Assembly: GCA_036847185.1 (NCBI GenBank)
Contig: DAIUAM010000039.1
Coordinates: 1-28,898, forward strand
Reading direction: 5' to 3'
From: UBA4738 sp002413305
GTDB lineage: Bacteria; Actinomycetota; UBA4738
Length of the DNA stretch: 28,898 nucleotides
In this document: in pieces, positions 22,721 to 28,898 of the stretch
How the letters are laid out: every line of letters begins with the position of its first letter
Position numbering within the stretch: position 1 is the first letter of the stretch
Translations under genes and position numbers: made by a program
The notes under the pieces: model-generated
Database searches by the model: none
What the model was told of the DNA's origin: nothing
Seen by the model: only the letters and a program-made list of their open reading frames with translations

Positions 22721-23395
22721 ATGCCGCCGAACGCCGGGACCGGAGGGAAGGTCGCCGCCTCCGTCCTGTCGGCGGACTTCGCGTATCTCGCGGAGCAGGT
22801 AAAGCTGGTCGAGCCACATGTCGACCTCATCCATGTGGATGCCATGGACGCGCACTTCGTCCCCGTGCTCTCGATCGGGCCGGTGGTCGTGGAGTCCCTG
22901 CGGAGGGTCACCGACCTGCCCCTGCACTGCCACCTGATGCTCGAGGACCCGGTGGCGCAGTTCGAACAGTTCGCCCACGCCGGGGCCGACATCGTGACCT
23001 GTCACATGGAGGCCGTGGCGGACCCGGCCGGGGTCGTCCGGAAGGCGGGCGAGCTCGGGATGAAGGCCGGTCTCGCGGTCAGCCCCGGCACGCCCGTCGA
23101 GGAGGTCTTCCCGTACCTGGACTCACTGGACCGCGTGCTGATCATGAGCGTCGAACCGGGCTGGGCCGGCCAGCCCTTCCTGGACAGCGCCCTGGGCAAG
23201 ATCGAGTCGGTGCGCTCCAGGATCGAGGGCCAAGGCCTGAAGGTGGAGGTGGAGGTCGACGGCGGGATCAACGACCGGACCGGGGCTCGATGCGTCGCGG
23301 CGGGGGCGTCGGTCCTGGCCGCGGCCTCGTCGATCTTCAAGGCCGACGACATCGCCGGTGCCGCCCGCGCGCTCGCCGTGCTGGTCGGGAGGTGA
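22721..23395 (+). CDS. rpe: Ribulose-phosphate 3-epimerase
   Basis: A 224-residue TIM barrel interconverting ribulose 5-phosphate and xylulose 5-phosphate. Family segments: VAASVLSADFAYLAEQV at the start, LIHVDAMDAHFVPVLSIGP (catalytic Asp), LPLHCHLML (metal His), IMSVEPGWAGQPF and the second Asp in VEVDGGIN. Some positions differ from the usual MDGxFVPN and VNPGFGGQ, but the metal and catalytic residues stay. Ribulose 5-phosphate is also the RibB substrate, which links this gene to the riboflavin operon downstream. Confidence 0.93.
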   Translation: MPPNAGTGGKVAASVLSADFAYLAEQVKLVEPHVDLIHVDAMDAHFVPVLSIGPVVVESLRRVTDLPLHCHLMLEDPVAQFEQFAHAGADIVTCHMEAVADPAGVVRKAGELGMKAGLAVSPGTPVEEVFPYLDSLDRVLIMSVEPGWAGQPFLDSALGKIESVRSRIEGQGLKVEVEVDGGINDRTGARCVAAGASVLAAASSIFKADDIAGAARALAVLVGR

Positions 23396-23399
23396 GCGG

Positions 23400-24332
23400 G
23401 TGAGCGAGACGGTCCTGGTGGTCGACGACGATCCGGACGTCGCCCGATTCGTCGAGGTGAACCTTCGCTCCGCCGGCTACAACGTGACCGTCGCCTCCAA
23501 CGGCGAGGAGGCGCTGGAGCGTGCCGTGGAGCTTCTTCCCGACCTGGTCCTGCTCGACGTCATGATGCCGAAGCTCGACGGGTTCGAGGTCGCCCAGCGC
23601 CTGCGCCGGGACCCGCGCACGTCCAGCAGCAGCATCATCATGCTCACCGCGAAGGCGCTCTCCAGCGACAAGGTGCTGGGGTTGTCCTCCGGTGCCGACG
23701 ACTACATCATCAAGCCGTTCGACCCCGTCGAACTGCTCGCCCGGGTGAAGGGCACGCTGCGAAGGGCGCGAGAGATGCGCGCCCTCAGCCCGCTCACGGG
23801 CCTGCCCGGGAACATCCGGGTGCAGGAAGAGATCCGGCGACGAGTGGCCGAGGAGTATCCGTTCGCTCTCCTGTACGCCGACCTCGACCATTTCAAGGCC
23901 TATAACGACCACTACGGGTTCGTTCGAGGTGACCGCGCGATCCAGGTCCTGGCCCGGCTGGCCATGGAGGTCGTCCAGGAGTTGGCCGGGACCCAGGGTT
24001 TTGTCGGCCACGTCGGCGGCGACGACTTCATCCTGCTGGTCGGCCCGGACGAGGCCGAACGGATCGCCGAGACCTTGTGCCACCGGTTCGACGAGCAGGT
24101 CCCGCTCCTGTACGACACCATCGACCGGGAGCGCGGGACCATCGAGGTCCGCAACCGCCAGGGCGACCTGACCACCTTCCCGCTGCTCACGCTGTCGGTC
24201 GGCATCGCCAGCACGTCGGCAAGGACGTTCGCGCACTACGGCGAAGCGGTCGCCGTGGCCACCGAGATGAAGCAATACGCGAAGACGCTGTCCGGCTCAG
24301 CGTGGGCCGTCGACCGCCGGACCACCCTGTAG
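23400..24332 (+). CDS. Response regulator with GGDEF-type output domain (GGDDF variant)
   Basis: A 310-residue two-domain regulator. The receiver (about 4-120) has the acidic pair in VVDDDPD, the phosphoacceptor Asp53 in LLDVMMP, Thr83 and Lys105 in IIKPFDP, so it should be phosphorylatable. The second domain is a GGDEF diguanylate cyclase fold: LTGLPGN, YADLDHFKAYNDHYGFVRGD and HVGGDDFILLV. The active-site loop is GGDDF rather than GGDEF or GGEEF, so cyclase activity is uncertain. A segment of about 35 residues (RERGTIEVRNRQGDL region) interrupts the late part. The start is GTG 23400 with GGGAGG 7 nt upstream. It is co-directional with rpe, joined by a three-codon ORF (GTG 23392) overlapping both genes. 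No sensor kinase is nearby. Confidence 0.9.
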   Translation: MSETVLVVDDDPDVARFVEVNLRSAGYNVTVASNGEEALERAVELLPDLVLLDVMMPKLDGFEVAQRLRRDPRTSSSSIIMLTAKALSSDKVLGLSSGADDYIIKPFDPVELLARVKGTLRRAREMRALSPLTGLPGNIRVQEEIRRRVAEEYPFALLYADLDHFKAYNDHYGFVRGDRAIQVLARLAMEVVQELAGTQGFVGHVGGDDFILLVGPDEAERIAETLCHRFDEQVPLLYDTIDRERGTIEVRNRQGDLTTFPLLTLSVGIASTSARTFAHYGEAVAVATEMKQYAKTLSGSAWAVDRRTTL

Positions 24333-24339
24333 CCGGCGG

Positions 24340-24345
24340 TATACT
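24340..24345 (+). promoter_or_regulatory. -10 box of the riboflavin operon
   Basis: TATACT lies 23 nt before the FMN riboswitch and just after the stop of the regulator gene. It fits the -10 consensus; a -35 is not obvious. It would start transcription near 24352, so the riboswitch sits at the very 5' end of the mRNA. Confidence 0.55.
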
Positions 24346-24367
24346 CGCCACCAGAAAAGGAACGCCT

Positions 24368-24488
24368 GTCTTCGGGGCGGGGTGCGATTCCCCACCGGCG
24401 GTGAGAGTCCGCGACCCTTCGGCAGCCAGTCGGAGGTGGACCCGGTGAGATCCCGGGACCGACCGTGAAAGTCGGGATGGGAGAGGAC
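24368..24488 (+). ncRNA. FMN riboswitch (RFN element)
   Basis: The conserved RFN core is easy to read: GGGGCGGGGTGCGATTCCCC and ACCGGCGGTGAGAGTCCGCGA at the 5' side, then GGTGAGATCCCGGGACCGAC, CGTGAAAGTCGGGATGGGAG and AGGA at the 3' side. The closing helix P1 pairs GTCTTC (24368-24373) with GAGGAC (24483-24488). Such elements bind FMN and shut down riboflavin genes when FMN is high. It lies directly upstream of ribD. Confidence 0.96.
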
Positions 24489-24495
24489 GGGTATC

Positions 24496-24535
24496 GAGGA
24501 GGCGACGCCGCTGCGTCAGCCTTCTCCTTCCCTCC
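24496..24535 (+). terminator. Riboswitch expression-platform hairpin, terminator-like
   Basis: Eight nt after the aptamer, GAGGAGGCGACGC pairs with GCGTC-A-GCCTTCTC (one bulged A, one G-U pair) around a CGCT loop, and the stem is followed by CTTCCCTCCTTCC. The tail is pyrimidine-rich rather than a clean U-tract. I read it as the transcription-stop arm of the riboswitch, weaker than a textbook terminator. Confidence 0.6.
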
Positions 24536-24580
24536 TTCCGCCGTCCGTCGCATCCGCACCCCAGAGAGGAACCGCGCGCG

Positions 24581-25690
24581 GTGCGAGACGACGAACGCTT
24601 CATGCGGCGAGCCTTGGAGTTGGCCCGGAACGGACTGGGACTGGCCGCGCCGAACCCGATGGTCGGGGCGGTGGTCGTGGCCGCCGACGGCGCGGTCGCC
24701 GGCGAGGGCTGGCACGAGGGCCCGGGCACCCCGCACGCGGAGGTCGTGGCCCTCCGCGCGGCCGGCCCGCGGGCCCGAGGTTCTCTGCTCTACACCACGC
24801 TCGAGCCCTGCGCCCACATTGGTCGGACGCCTCCCTGCGCACCGTTCATCGTGAAGGCCGGGGTTGCGGAGGTGATCGGCGGGACCCCGGACCCGAACCC
24901 CCTGGCCGCGGGAGGGTTCGACCTGCTGCGCCGGAGCGGCGTTCGGGTGAGCGTCGGAACGCTGGCCGGGGAATGCGGTGCCCTGATCGCCGGATTCGCG
25001 AAGCACGTCAGGACCGGGTTGCCCTTCGTCACCCTGAAGATGGCCTCGTCGCTGGACGGGAAGGTCGCCGCGCGGGACGGCTCGTCCCGGTGGGTGACCG
25101 GTCCGGCGGCGAGGGAGGACGCGCACCGCTTGCGAGCCGGCTCGGGTGCGGTAGTGGTGGCCTGCGGCACGGCGGTGAACGATCGCCCGGCCCTCACGGT
25201 GCGCCTGAGCGGCTACCGCGGCCGGCAGCCGCTCCGGGTCCTGGTGGACGGGCGCGGTCGGACCCCGGCCGAAGGGCCGTTGTTCGAACGGACGGCCCCG
25301 ACCCTGGTCGCCACCACGATGGCGGCGCCGGACGCCGCGAGAACGGCGTGGGAGCGCGCGGGGGCAGAGGTGTCGGTGCTGGACGAGTCCGCCCCGGGTC
25401 GGGTGGCGCTCCCCGCATTGTTCGACCTGCTGGGCAAGCGGGACGTGCAGGACGTGCTCCTCGAGGGCGGCCCCCGGCTGGCCTGGTCGGCGGTGGAGGC
25501 GGACCTGGTGGACCGGTTCGTGCTGTACCTCGCGCCGAAGCTGATCGGGGGCGAGGACGCGCCGGGGATCCTGATCGGGGCCGGGGTGCCGTCCATCGGG
25601 GACGCGCTGCCGGTTTCGATCGTGTCGGTGGAACGCGTCGGCGAGGACGTGAAGGTGGTGGCGGAGCGGGATGTTCACCGGGATCGTTGA
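24581..25690 (+). CDS. ribD: Bifunctional diaminohydroxyphosphoribosylaminopyrimidine deaminase / 5-amino-6-(5-phosphoribosylamino)uracil reductase
   Basis: A 369-residue enzyme for the second and third steps of riboflavin synthesis. The zinc deaminase domain (1-145) has the catalytic HAEVVAL and metal-binding EPCAHIGRTPPC. The reductase domain (from about 145) shows FVTLKMASSLDGKVAARDG, SRWVTGPAAREDAHRLRAG and LLEGGPRLAWSAV. The start is GTG 24581 with GAGAGGA about 10 nt upstream. It is the first gene after the FMN riboswitch and overlaps ribE by 20 nt. Confidence 0.96.
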   Translation: MRDDERFMRRALELARNGLGLAAPNPMVGAVVVAADGAVAGEGWHEGPGTPHAEVVALRAAGPRARGSLLYTTLEPCAHIGRTPPCAPFIVKAGVAEVIGGTPDPNPLAAGGFDLLRRSGVRVSVGTLAGECGALIAGFAKHVRTGLPFVTLKMASSLDGKVAARDGSSRWVTGPAAREDAHRLRAGSGAVVVACGTAVNDRPALTVRLSGYRGRQPLRVLVDGRGRTPAEGPLFERTAPTLVATTMAAPDAARTAWERAGAEVSVLDESAPGRVALPALFDLLGKRDVQDVLLEGGPRLAWSAVEADLVDRFVLYLAPKLIGGEDAPGILIGAGVPSIGDALPVSIVSVERVGEDVKVVAERDVHRDR

Positions 25691-26249
25691 GGAACTCGGC
25701 ACCGTCCGTCAGGTCGGTGGGCGGATGCTGGTCGAAGCGAGCAAGGTCCTCCGCGACTCGCCCCCCGGATCGTCGATCGCGGTCAACGGCGTCTGCCTGA
25801 CGGTGGTCGCGGTCGAGCAGGCGGCGATGGCGTTCGATCTTTCGGCGGAGACGCTGGCTCGGTCGTCGCTGGGCTCCCTGGAGCCGGGCGACCCGGTCAA
25901 CCTGGAACGGCCGGTCACGCTGCTGGCCCGCCTGGGGGGCCACATCGTCCAGGGGCACGTGGACGGCGTGGCCGCGGTGGGGGAGATCCGGCGACAAGAG
26001 GTCGGGGTGGACATGATCTTCGACGTGCCCGCGGAGCTGATGCGTTACCTGGTGGAGAAGGGCTCGGTGGCGGTGGACGGGGTGAGCCTCACGGTCGCGG
26101 AGATGGGGCGGGGGTCGTTCGGCGTCGCGCTGATCCCGTACACCCTGGAGGCGACCAACCTGGGGACGAAGGGGCGGGGGGACATGGTGAACATCGAGGT
26201 CGACGTGCTGGCGAAGTACGTCGAGGCCCTGGTTCGGAGGACGGCATGA
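25671..26249 (+). CDS. ribE: Riboflavin synthase alpha chain
   Basis: A 192-residue enzyme that dismutates two lumazines to riboflavin. It begins with the diagnostic MFTGIVEELGTV and has two lumazine-binding repeats: the first with IAVNGVCLTVVAV and GHIVQGHVDGVA, the second with VAVDGVSLTVAEM and a shorter end. The ATG starts within ribD and the TGA overlaps the ribBA ATG as ATGA. The name ribC is used in some species. Confidence 0.95.
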   Translation: MFTGIVEELGTVRQVGGRMLVEASKVLRDSPPGSSIAVNGVCLTVVAVEQAAMAFDLSAETLARSSLGSLEPGDPVNLERPVTLLARLGGHIVQGHVDGVAAVGEIRRQEVGVDMIFDVPAELMRYLVEKGSVAVDGVSLTVAEMGRGSFGVALIPYTLEATNLGTKGRGDMVNIEVDVLAKYVEALVRRTA

Positions 26250-27577
26250 CAAGGGACGAGGAACAGGGACAGACGACGGGCCTGGCCGGGGACGGGCACG
26301 CGGAGCCCCGGTTCGCCCCCATCGAAGCGGCCATCGAGGACATCCGCGAGGGCCGGATCGTCATCGTGGTCGACGACGCGGACCGGGAGAACGAGGGCGA
26401 CTTCATCATCGCCGCCGAGAAGGTCACGCCCGACGCGATCAACTTCATGGCCACCCATGGCCGTGGGATCGTCTGCCTGCCGTGCGAGGGGTCCCGCCTG
26501 GACGAACTCCGCATCCCCCTGATGGTCACGCCGAAGGAGGGGATGCACGAGACCGCGTTCACGGTCTCGATCGACGCGCGGGGCACCACCACCACGGGGA
26601 CCAGCGCCTACGACCGCGCCGCCACGATCCTGTCCGTGTGCGACCCGGCCACGAAGCCCGAGGACCTGCAGATGCCCGGGCACGTCTTCCCGCTCCGGGC
26701 CCAGGTGGGCGGGGTCCTGAAGCGTGCGGGGCACACCGAGGCCGCGGTCGATCTGGCCCGGTTGGCCGGGTTGCTCCCCGCCGGCGCCATCTGCGAGATC
26801 ATGCACCCCGACGGGACCATGGCCCGCCTCCCGGAGCTGTGGCGTGTGGCGAACGAGCACCGCCTGACGATGATCTCCATCGCCGACCTCATCTCCTATC
26901 GCCGCCGGACCGAGAAGCTGGTCCGCAAGGTGGCCGAAGCGTCGATCCCGACCCCCCACGGCCAGTTCAAGGCCCACGCGTTCGAGAGCCTGGTCGACGG
27001 GAGGGTCCACGTGGCCATGGCCCTCGGCGAGATCGGGGACGGCCAGCGGATCCTGGTCCGGGTGCACTCGGAGTGCCTGACCGGGGACGTGTTCCGTTCG
27101 CTCCGCTGCGACTGCGGGACGCAGCTCGACGCGGCCCTGGCAAGGATCGGCGAGGAGGGGCGGGGCGTCGTGCTGTACATCCGGGGCCACGAGGGGCGGG
27201 CCATCGGGCTCACCCACAAGTTGCGGGCCTACAAGCTGCAGGAGTCCGGCCAGGACACCGTCGAGGCGAACGTCTCGCTGGGGTTCGCCGCCGACCCCCG
27301 CGACTACGGGATCGGCGCGCAGATCCTCCACGAGATGGGCGTTCGAACCATGCGCCTGCTGACGAACAACCCGGCCAAGAGAGCCGGGCTGGAAGGGTAT
27401 GGGCTGGCCATCGTGGAGCGGCTGCCGCTCCTGACCGAACCCACGCCGGAGAACCTCCGGTACCTCCAGACGAAGCGCGAGAAGATGGGGCACCTGCTGG
27501 AGCTGGACGGCGAGCTCCCGGCGGCCGTCCCGCCCGAGCCCGCCCCCGCGGACATCGAGAACGGCGGCCTCCCGTGA
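26246..27577 (+). CDS. ribBA: Bifunctional 3,4-dihydroxy-2-butanone 4-phosphate synthase / GTP cyclohydrolase II
   Basis: A 443-residue fusion supplying both starting pieces of riboflavin. The RibB domain (about 25-230) has VVDDADRENEGD, GRGIVCLPCE, TTTTGTSAYDRAATI and GHVFPLRAQ, all active-site segments. The RibA domain (about 235-420) has RVHSECLTGDVFRSLRCDCG with the three zinc Cys, IRGHEGRAIGL and TNNPAKRAGL. A short charged N-terminal extension (about 25 residues) and a Pro-rich C-terminal tail are unremarkable. The start overlaps ribE; the stop overlaps ribH as GTGA. Confidence 0.97.
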   Translation: MTRDEEQGQTTGLAGDGHAEPRFAPIEAAIEDIREGRIVIVVDDADRENEGDFIIAAEKVTPDAINFMATHGRGIVCLPCEGSRLDELRIPLMVTPKEGMHETAFTVSIDARGTTTTGTSAYDRAATILSVCDPATKPEDLQMPGHVFPLRAQVGGVLKRAGHTEAAVDLARLAGLLPAGAICEIMHPDGTMARLPELWRVANEHRLTMISIADLISYRRRTEKLVRKVAEASIPTPHGQFKAHAFESLVDGRVHVAMALGEIGDGQRILVRVHSECLTGDVFRSLRCDCGTQLDAALARIGEEGRGVVLYIRGHEGRAIGLTHKLRAYKLQESGQDTVEANVSLGFAADPRDYGIGAQILHEMGVRTMRLLTNNPAKRAGLEGYGLAIVERLPLLTEPTPENLRYLQTKREKMGHLLELDGELPAAVPPEPAPADIENGGLP

Positions 27578-28047
27578 ACGAGATCACCGGTACCATGGAC
27601 GCCCGGGGCCGCCGGTTCGCCATCGCGGCGGCCGCCTTCAACGACATGGTCGTGTCGAATCTGGTCGAGGGCGCCCTGGCGTCGTTCCGGTCGGCCGGCG
27701 TCCGCGAGGAGGACCTCGTGCTGGTCAGGGTGCCGGGTGCGTTCGAGCTCCCGCTGGCTGCCCGGAAGCTGGCCGGAAGCGGGCAGTTCGACGCGGTGGT
27801 GTGCCTGGGGGCGGTGATCCGCGGCGAGACGGCCCATTTCGACTTCGTGGCCGGCCAGGCGGCCCGGGGGATCCAGGACGTCATGGCGCAGACCGGGGTG
27901 CCGGTGGCGTTCGGGGTACTCACCACCGAGAATCTGAGCCAGGCGCTGGAGCGTGCCGGCGGGAAGCACGGGAACAAGGGATGGGACGCAGCTGTGGCGG
28001 CCATGCAGATGGCCAGCGTGCTGGAGCAGCTGCCGAAGAAGGAGTGA
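27574..28047 (+). CDS. ribH: 6,7-dimethyl-8-ribityllumazine synthase
   Basis: A 157-residue enzyme joining the RibB and RibD-derived products into lumazine, usually in hollow capsids. Conserved parts: FAIAAAAFNDMVV, VRVPGAFELPLAA, VCLGAVIRGETAHFDFVA with the catalytic His, PVAFGVLTTENLSQALERAG, and NKGWDAAVAAMQMA. The start is GTG 27574 overlapping the ribBA stop; ATG 27595 is a shorter option, and neither has a clear ribosome site, so coupling is likely. Confidence 0.95.
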   Translation: MNEITGTMDARGRRFAIAAAAFNDMVVSNLVEGALASFRSAGVREEDLVLVRVPGAFELPLAARKLAGSGQFDAVVCLGAVIRGETAHFDFVAGQAARGIQDVMAQTGVPVAFGVLTTENLSQALERAGGKHGNKGWDAAVAAMQMASVLEQLPKKE

Positions 28048-28052
28048 GGTCG

Positions 28053-28403
28053 GTGATCGTCGACAAGCCCTGGGGCAAGGTGGCGACGTACGCGCTGAAC
28101 CAGCCCAGCTCGGTTCGCATCATCACCATCGAGCCGGGGGAGGAGACCAGCGAGCACTACCACCAGCTCCGGGATGAGATGTGGGTGGTGCTCGACCCGG
28201 AGCTCGGGGTCCAGATCGGCAACCGCCAGGTGGACGCGCAACCGGGCGACGAGTTCATCGTCTCGGCCGAGGAGCCGCACCGCATCAGGAACAACGGCTC
28301 GAAGCGCGGCCGGGTCCTGGAGGTCGCCTACGGCTACACGATCGAAGAGGACACCTTCCGGCTGCAGGACGACTACGGCAGGCCGATGGAACCGGACTGG
28401 TAG
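28053..28403 (+). CDS. Small cupin protein, mannose-6-phosphate isomerase-like
   Basis: A 116-residue single-domain beta-barrel. EPGEETSEHYHQLRDEMWVVL gives the first cupin motif with two metal-type His and a Glu, and PGDEFIVSAEEPHRIRNNG the second with the last His. The closest look is the C-terminal cupin of type II phosphomannose isomerases, where PWG near the start is also typical. No separate guanylyltransferase domain is present. The start GTG 28053 has AAGGAG about 8 nt upstream; GTG 28044 overlaps the ribH stop and is an in-frame alternative. It trails the riboflavin operon, but I cannot say whether it acts on a flavin or a sugar phosphate. Confidence 0.85.
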   Translation: MIVDKPWGKVATYALNQPSSVRIITIEPGEETSEHYHQLRDEMWVVLDPELGVQIGNRQVDAQPGDEFIVSAEEPHRIRNNGSKRGRVLEVAYGYTIEEDTFRLQDDYGRPMEPDW

Positions 28404-28463
28404 GTCGGGCTCCGCCGAACCCAGAAGGCCCCGCCGAGCCCCTGTCGGGGTCGCCAAAATCCA

Positions 28464-28492
28464 TTGCCCCGGCTTTGGCCGCATGCTATCTT
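28464..28492 (+). promoter_or_regulatory. Promoter of the cold-shock gene
   Basis: TTGCCC (28464-28469), a 17-nt spacer and TATCTT (28487-28492). The leader to the start codon is about 43 nt, short compared with the long leader of E. coli cspA. The 138 nt between the cupin and this gene holds nothing else I can support. Confidence 0.6.
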
Positions 28493-28541
28493 CGGCCGGC
28501 GTTTGGCGGGCGGTCCGCCGAGAAGTGCAAGGAGGTCCAGG

Positions 28542-28742
28542 TTGACGCAGGGCACGGTGAAGTGGTTCAGCAACGAGAAGGGCTACGGCTTCATCGCGCG
28601 TCCCGACGGGGACGACGTGTTCGTTCACTTCTCGGCGATCGTCGGTGACGGCTACCGCACCCTCAACGAGGGCCAGGAGGTCGAGTTCGACATCGTGGAG
28701 GGACCCAAGGGCAAGCAGGCCGCGAACGTCAAGCCCGTCTAG
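28542..28742 (+). CDS. Cold-shock domain protein (CspA family)
   Basis: A 66-residue single OB-fold that binds single-stranded RNA or DNA. It has the family start QGTVKWFSNEKGYGFI (RNP1 KGYGFI) and the RNP2 segment DVFVHFSAI, then GQEVEFDIVEGPKGKQAANV. The start is TTG 28542, decided by a perfect AAGGAGGT ribosome site 5 nt upstream; the longer open frame upstream lacks one. It is a stand-alone gene between its own promoter and a strong terminator. CspA-type RNA chaperone is sure as family; cold induction is not shown. Confidence 0.96.
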   Translation: MTQGTVKWFSNEKGYGFIARPDGDDVFVHFSAIVGDGYRTLNEGQEVEFDIVEGPKGKQAANVKPV

Positions 28743-28765
28743 CTTCGGAACCCCCGGCAGCACCG

Positions 28766-28797
28766 GAACGGGCCCCTAGCGGGGCCCGTTCTTCGTT
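28766..28797 (+). terminator. Intrinsic terminator after the cold-shock gene
   Basis: GAACGGGCCCC and GGGGCCCGTTC form a perfect 11-bp stem with a TAGC loop, followed by TTCGTTG. It lies 23 nt after the stop and isolates the cold-shock gene from the next one. Confidence 0.85.
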
Positions 28798-28813
28798 GCC
28801 CGTTGGTCTCCTC

Positions 28814-28842
28814 TGGTGTTCCTCCCTGCCCTCGTGTACAAC
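28814..28842 (+). promoter_or_regulatory. Promoter of the right-edge gene, near-leaderless
   Basis: TGGTGT (28814-28819), a 17-nt spacer and TACAAC (28837-28842), ending 9 nt before the ATG. There is no ribosome site, so this looks like another very short leader. Confidence 0.45.
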
Positions 28843-28851
28843 TGCCCCACC

Positions 28852-28898
28852 ATGGCCACCGACTCCCGGATCGGCTCCGAGCTGGCCGGCTACCGGAT
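28852..28898 (+). CDS. Probable serine/threonine protein kinase, N-terminus only
   Basis: Only 15 full codons are visible, reading MATDSRIGSELAGYR. The pattern IGSELAGYR, just before the glycine-rich ATP loop, is how many actinobacterial Pkn-type kinases begin, so a kinase is my best guess. Nothing catalytic is in the window. The ATG follows a promoter so closely that the mRNA is probably leaderless. Confidence 0.5.
   Translation, partial: MATDSRIGSELAGYR

Noticed and set aside
28404..28463. Possible terminator after the cupin gene
   Set aside because: Only a four-base stem (CCCC/GGGG near 28440) without a T-tract could be found.
1..28898. tRNA, rRNA, CRISPR arrays, insertion sequences
   Set aside because: I looked for cloverleaf ends, rRNA core motifs, regularly spaced repeats and transposase motifs and saw none; in particular the integrase site is not a tRNA gene.

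Overview
This window is GC-rich chromosomal DNA, most likely from an actinomycetote. The evidence is a mycobacterial-type integration host factor gene (mihF) next to gmk and rpoZ, the order mihF-gmk-rpoZ-coaBC-metK-priA-def-fmt-rsmB-rpe-rib, a PriA without a Walker A motif, and several -10 boxes placed so close to start codons that the mRNAs should be nearly leaderless. PyrK with a class 1B PyrD argues against Mycobacterium or Streptomyces and for a less-studied lineage, but I cannot name it.

Left edge (1 to about 3000): one end of an integrated mobile element. A minus-strand cluster of two small proteins and a RecA/RepA-type AAA ATPase runs off the window. It is followed by a small plus-strand gene and a large serine integrase whose 5' end faces the host junction. 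The junction lies inside an ADP-ribosylglycohydrolase gene, which is cut just after its GNGS motif (remnant 2987-3394). A repeat/near-palindrome at 2984-3005 is the best candidate attachment site.

3400-14203: a complete de novo UMP operon, pyrR-pyrB-pyrC-carA-carB-pyrK-pyrD-pyrF-pyrE. It has its own promoter and a leader containing a PyrR-type binding loop followed by an intrinsic terminator. Genes overlap or abut throughout. The two real gaps are bridged by tiny ORFs that overlap both neighbours.

14204-23395: core genes for nucleoid structure, GMP kinase, RNA polymerase omega, CoA, S-adenosylmethionine, primosome, N-formylmethionine handling, 16S rRNA methylation and ribulose-phosphate epimerase. 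In gmk and priA the conserved N-terminal coding extends upstream of any ATG/GTG/TTG.

23400-28403: a receiver-GGDEF-type regulator, then an FMN riboswitch controlling ribD-ribE-ribBA-ribH and a trailing cupin gene. The pathway is complete from GTP and ribulose 5-phosphate to riboflavin except for the phosphatase step. rpe lies just upstream and interconverts ribulose 5-phosphate, the RibB substrate.

28404-28898: a cold-shock protein gene with promoter and strong terminator, then the first 15 codons of what is probably a serine/threonine protein kinase.
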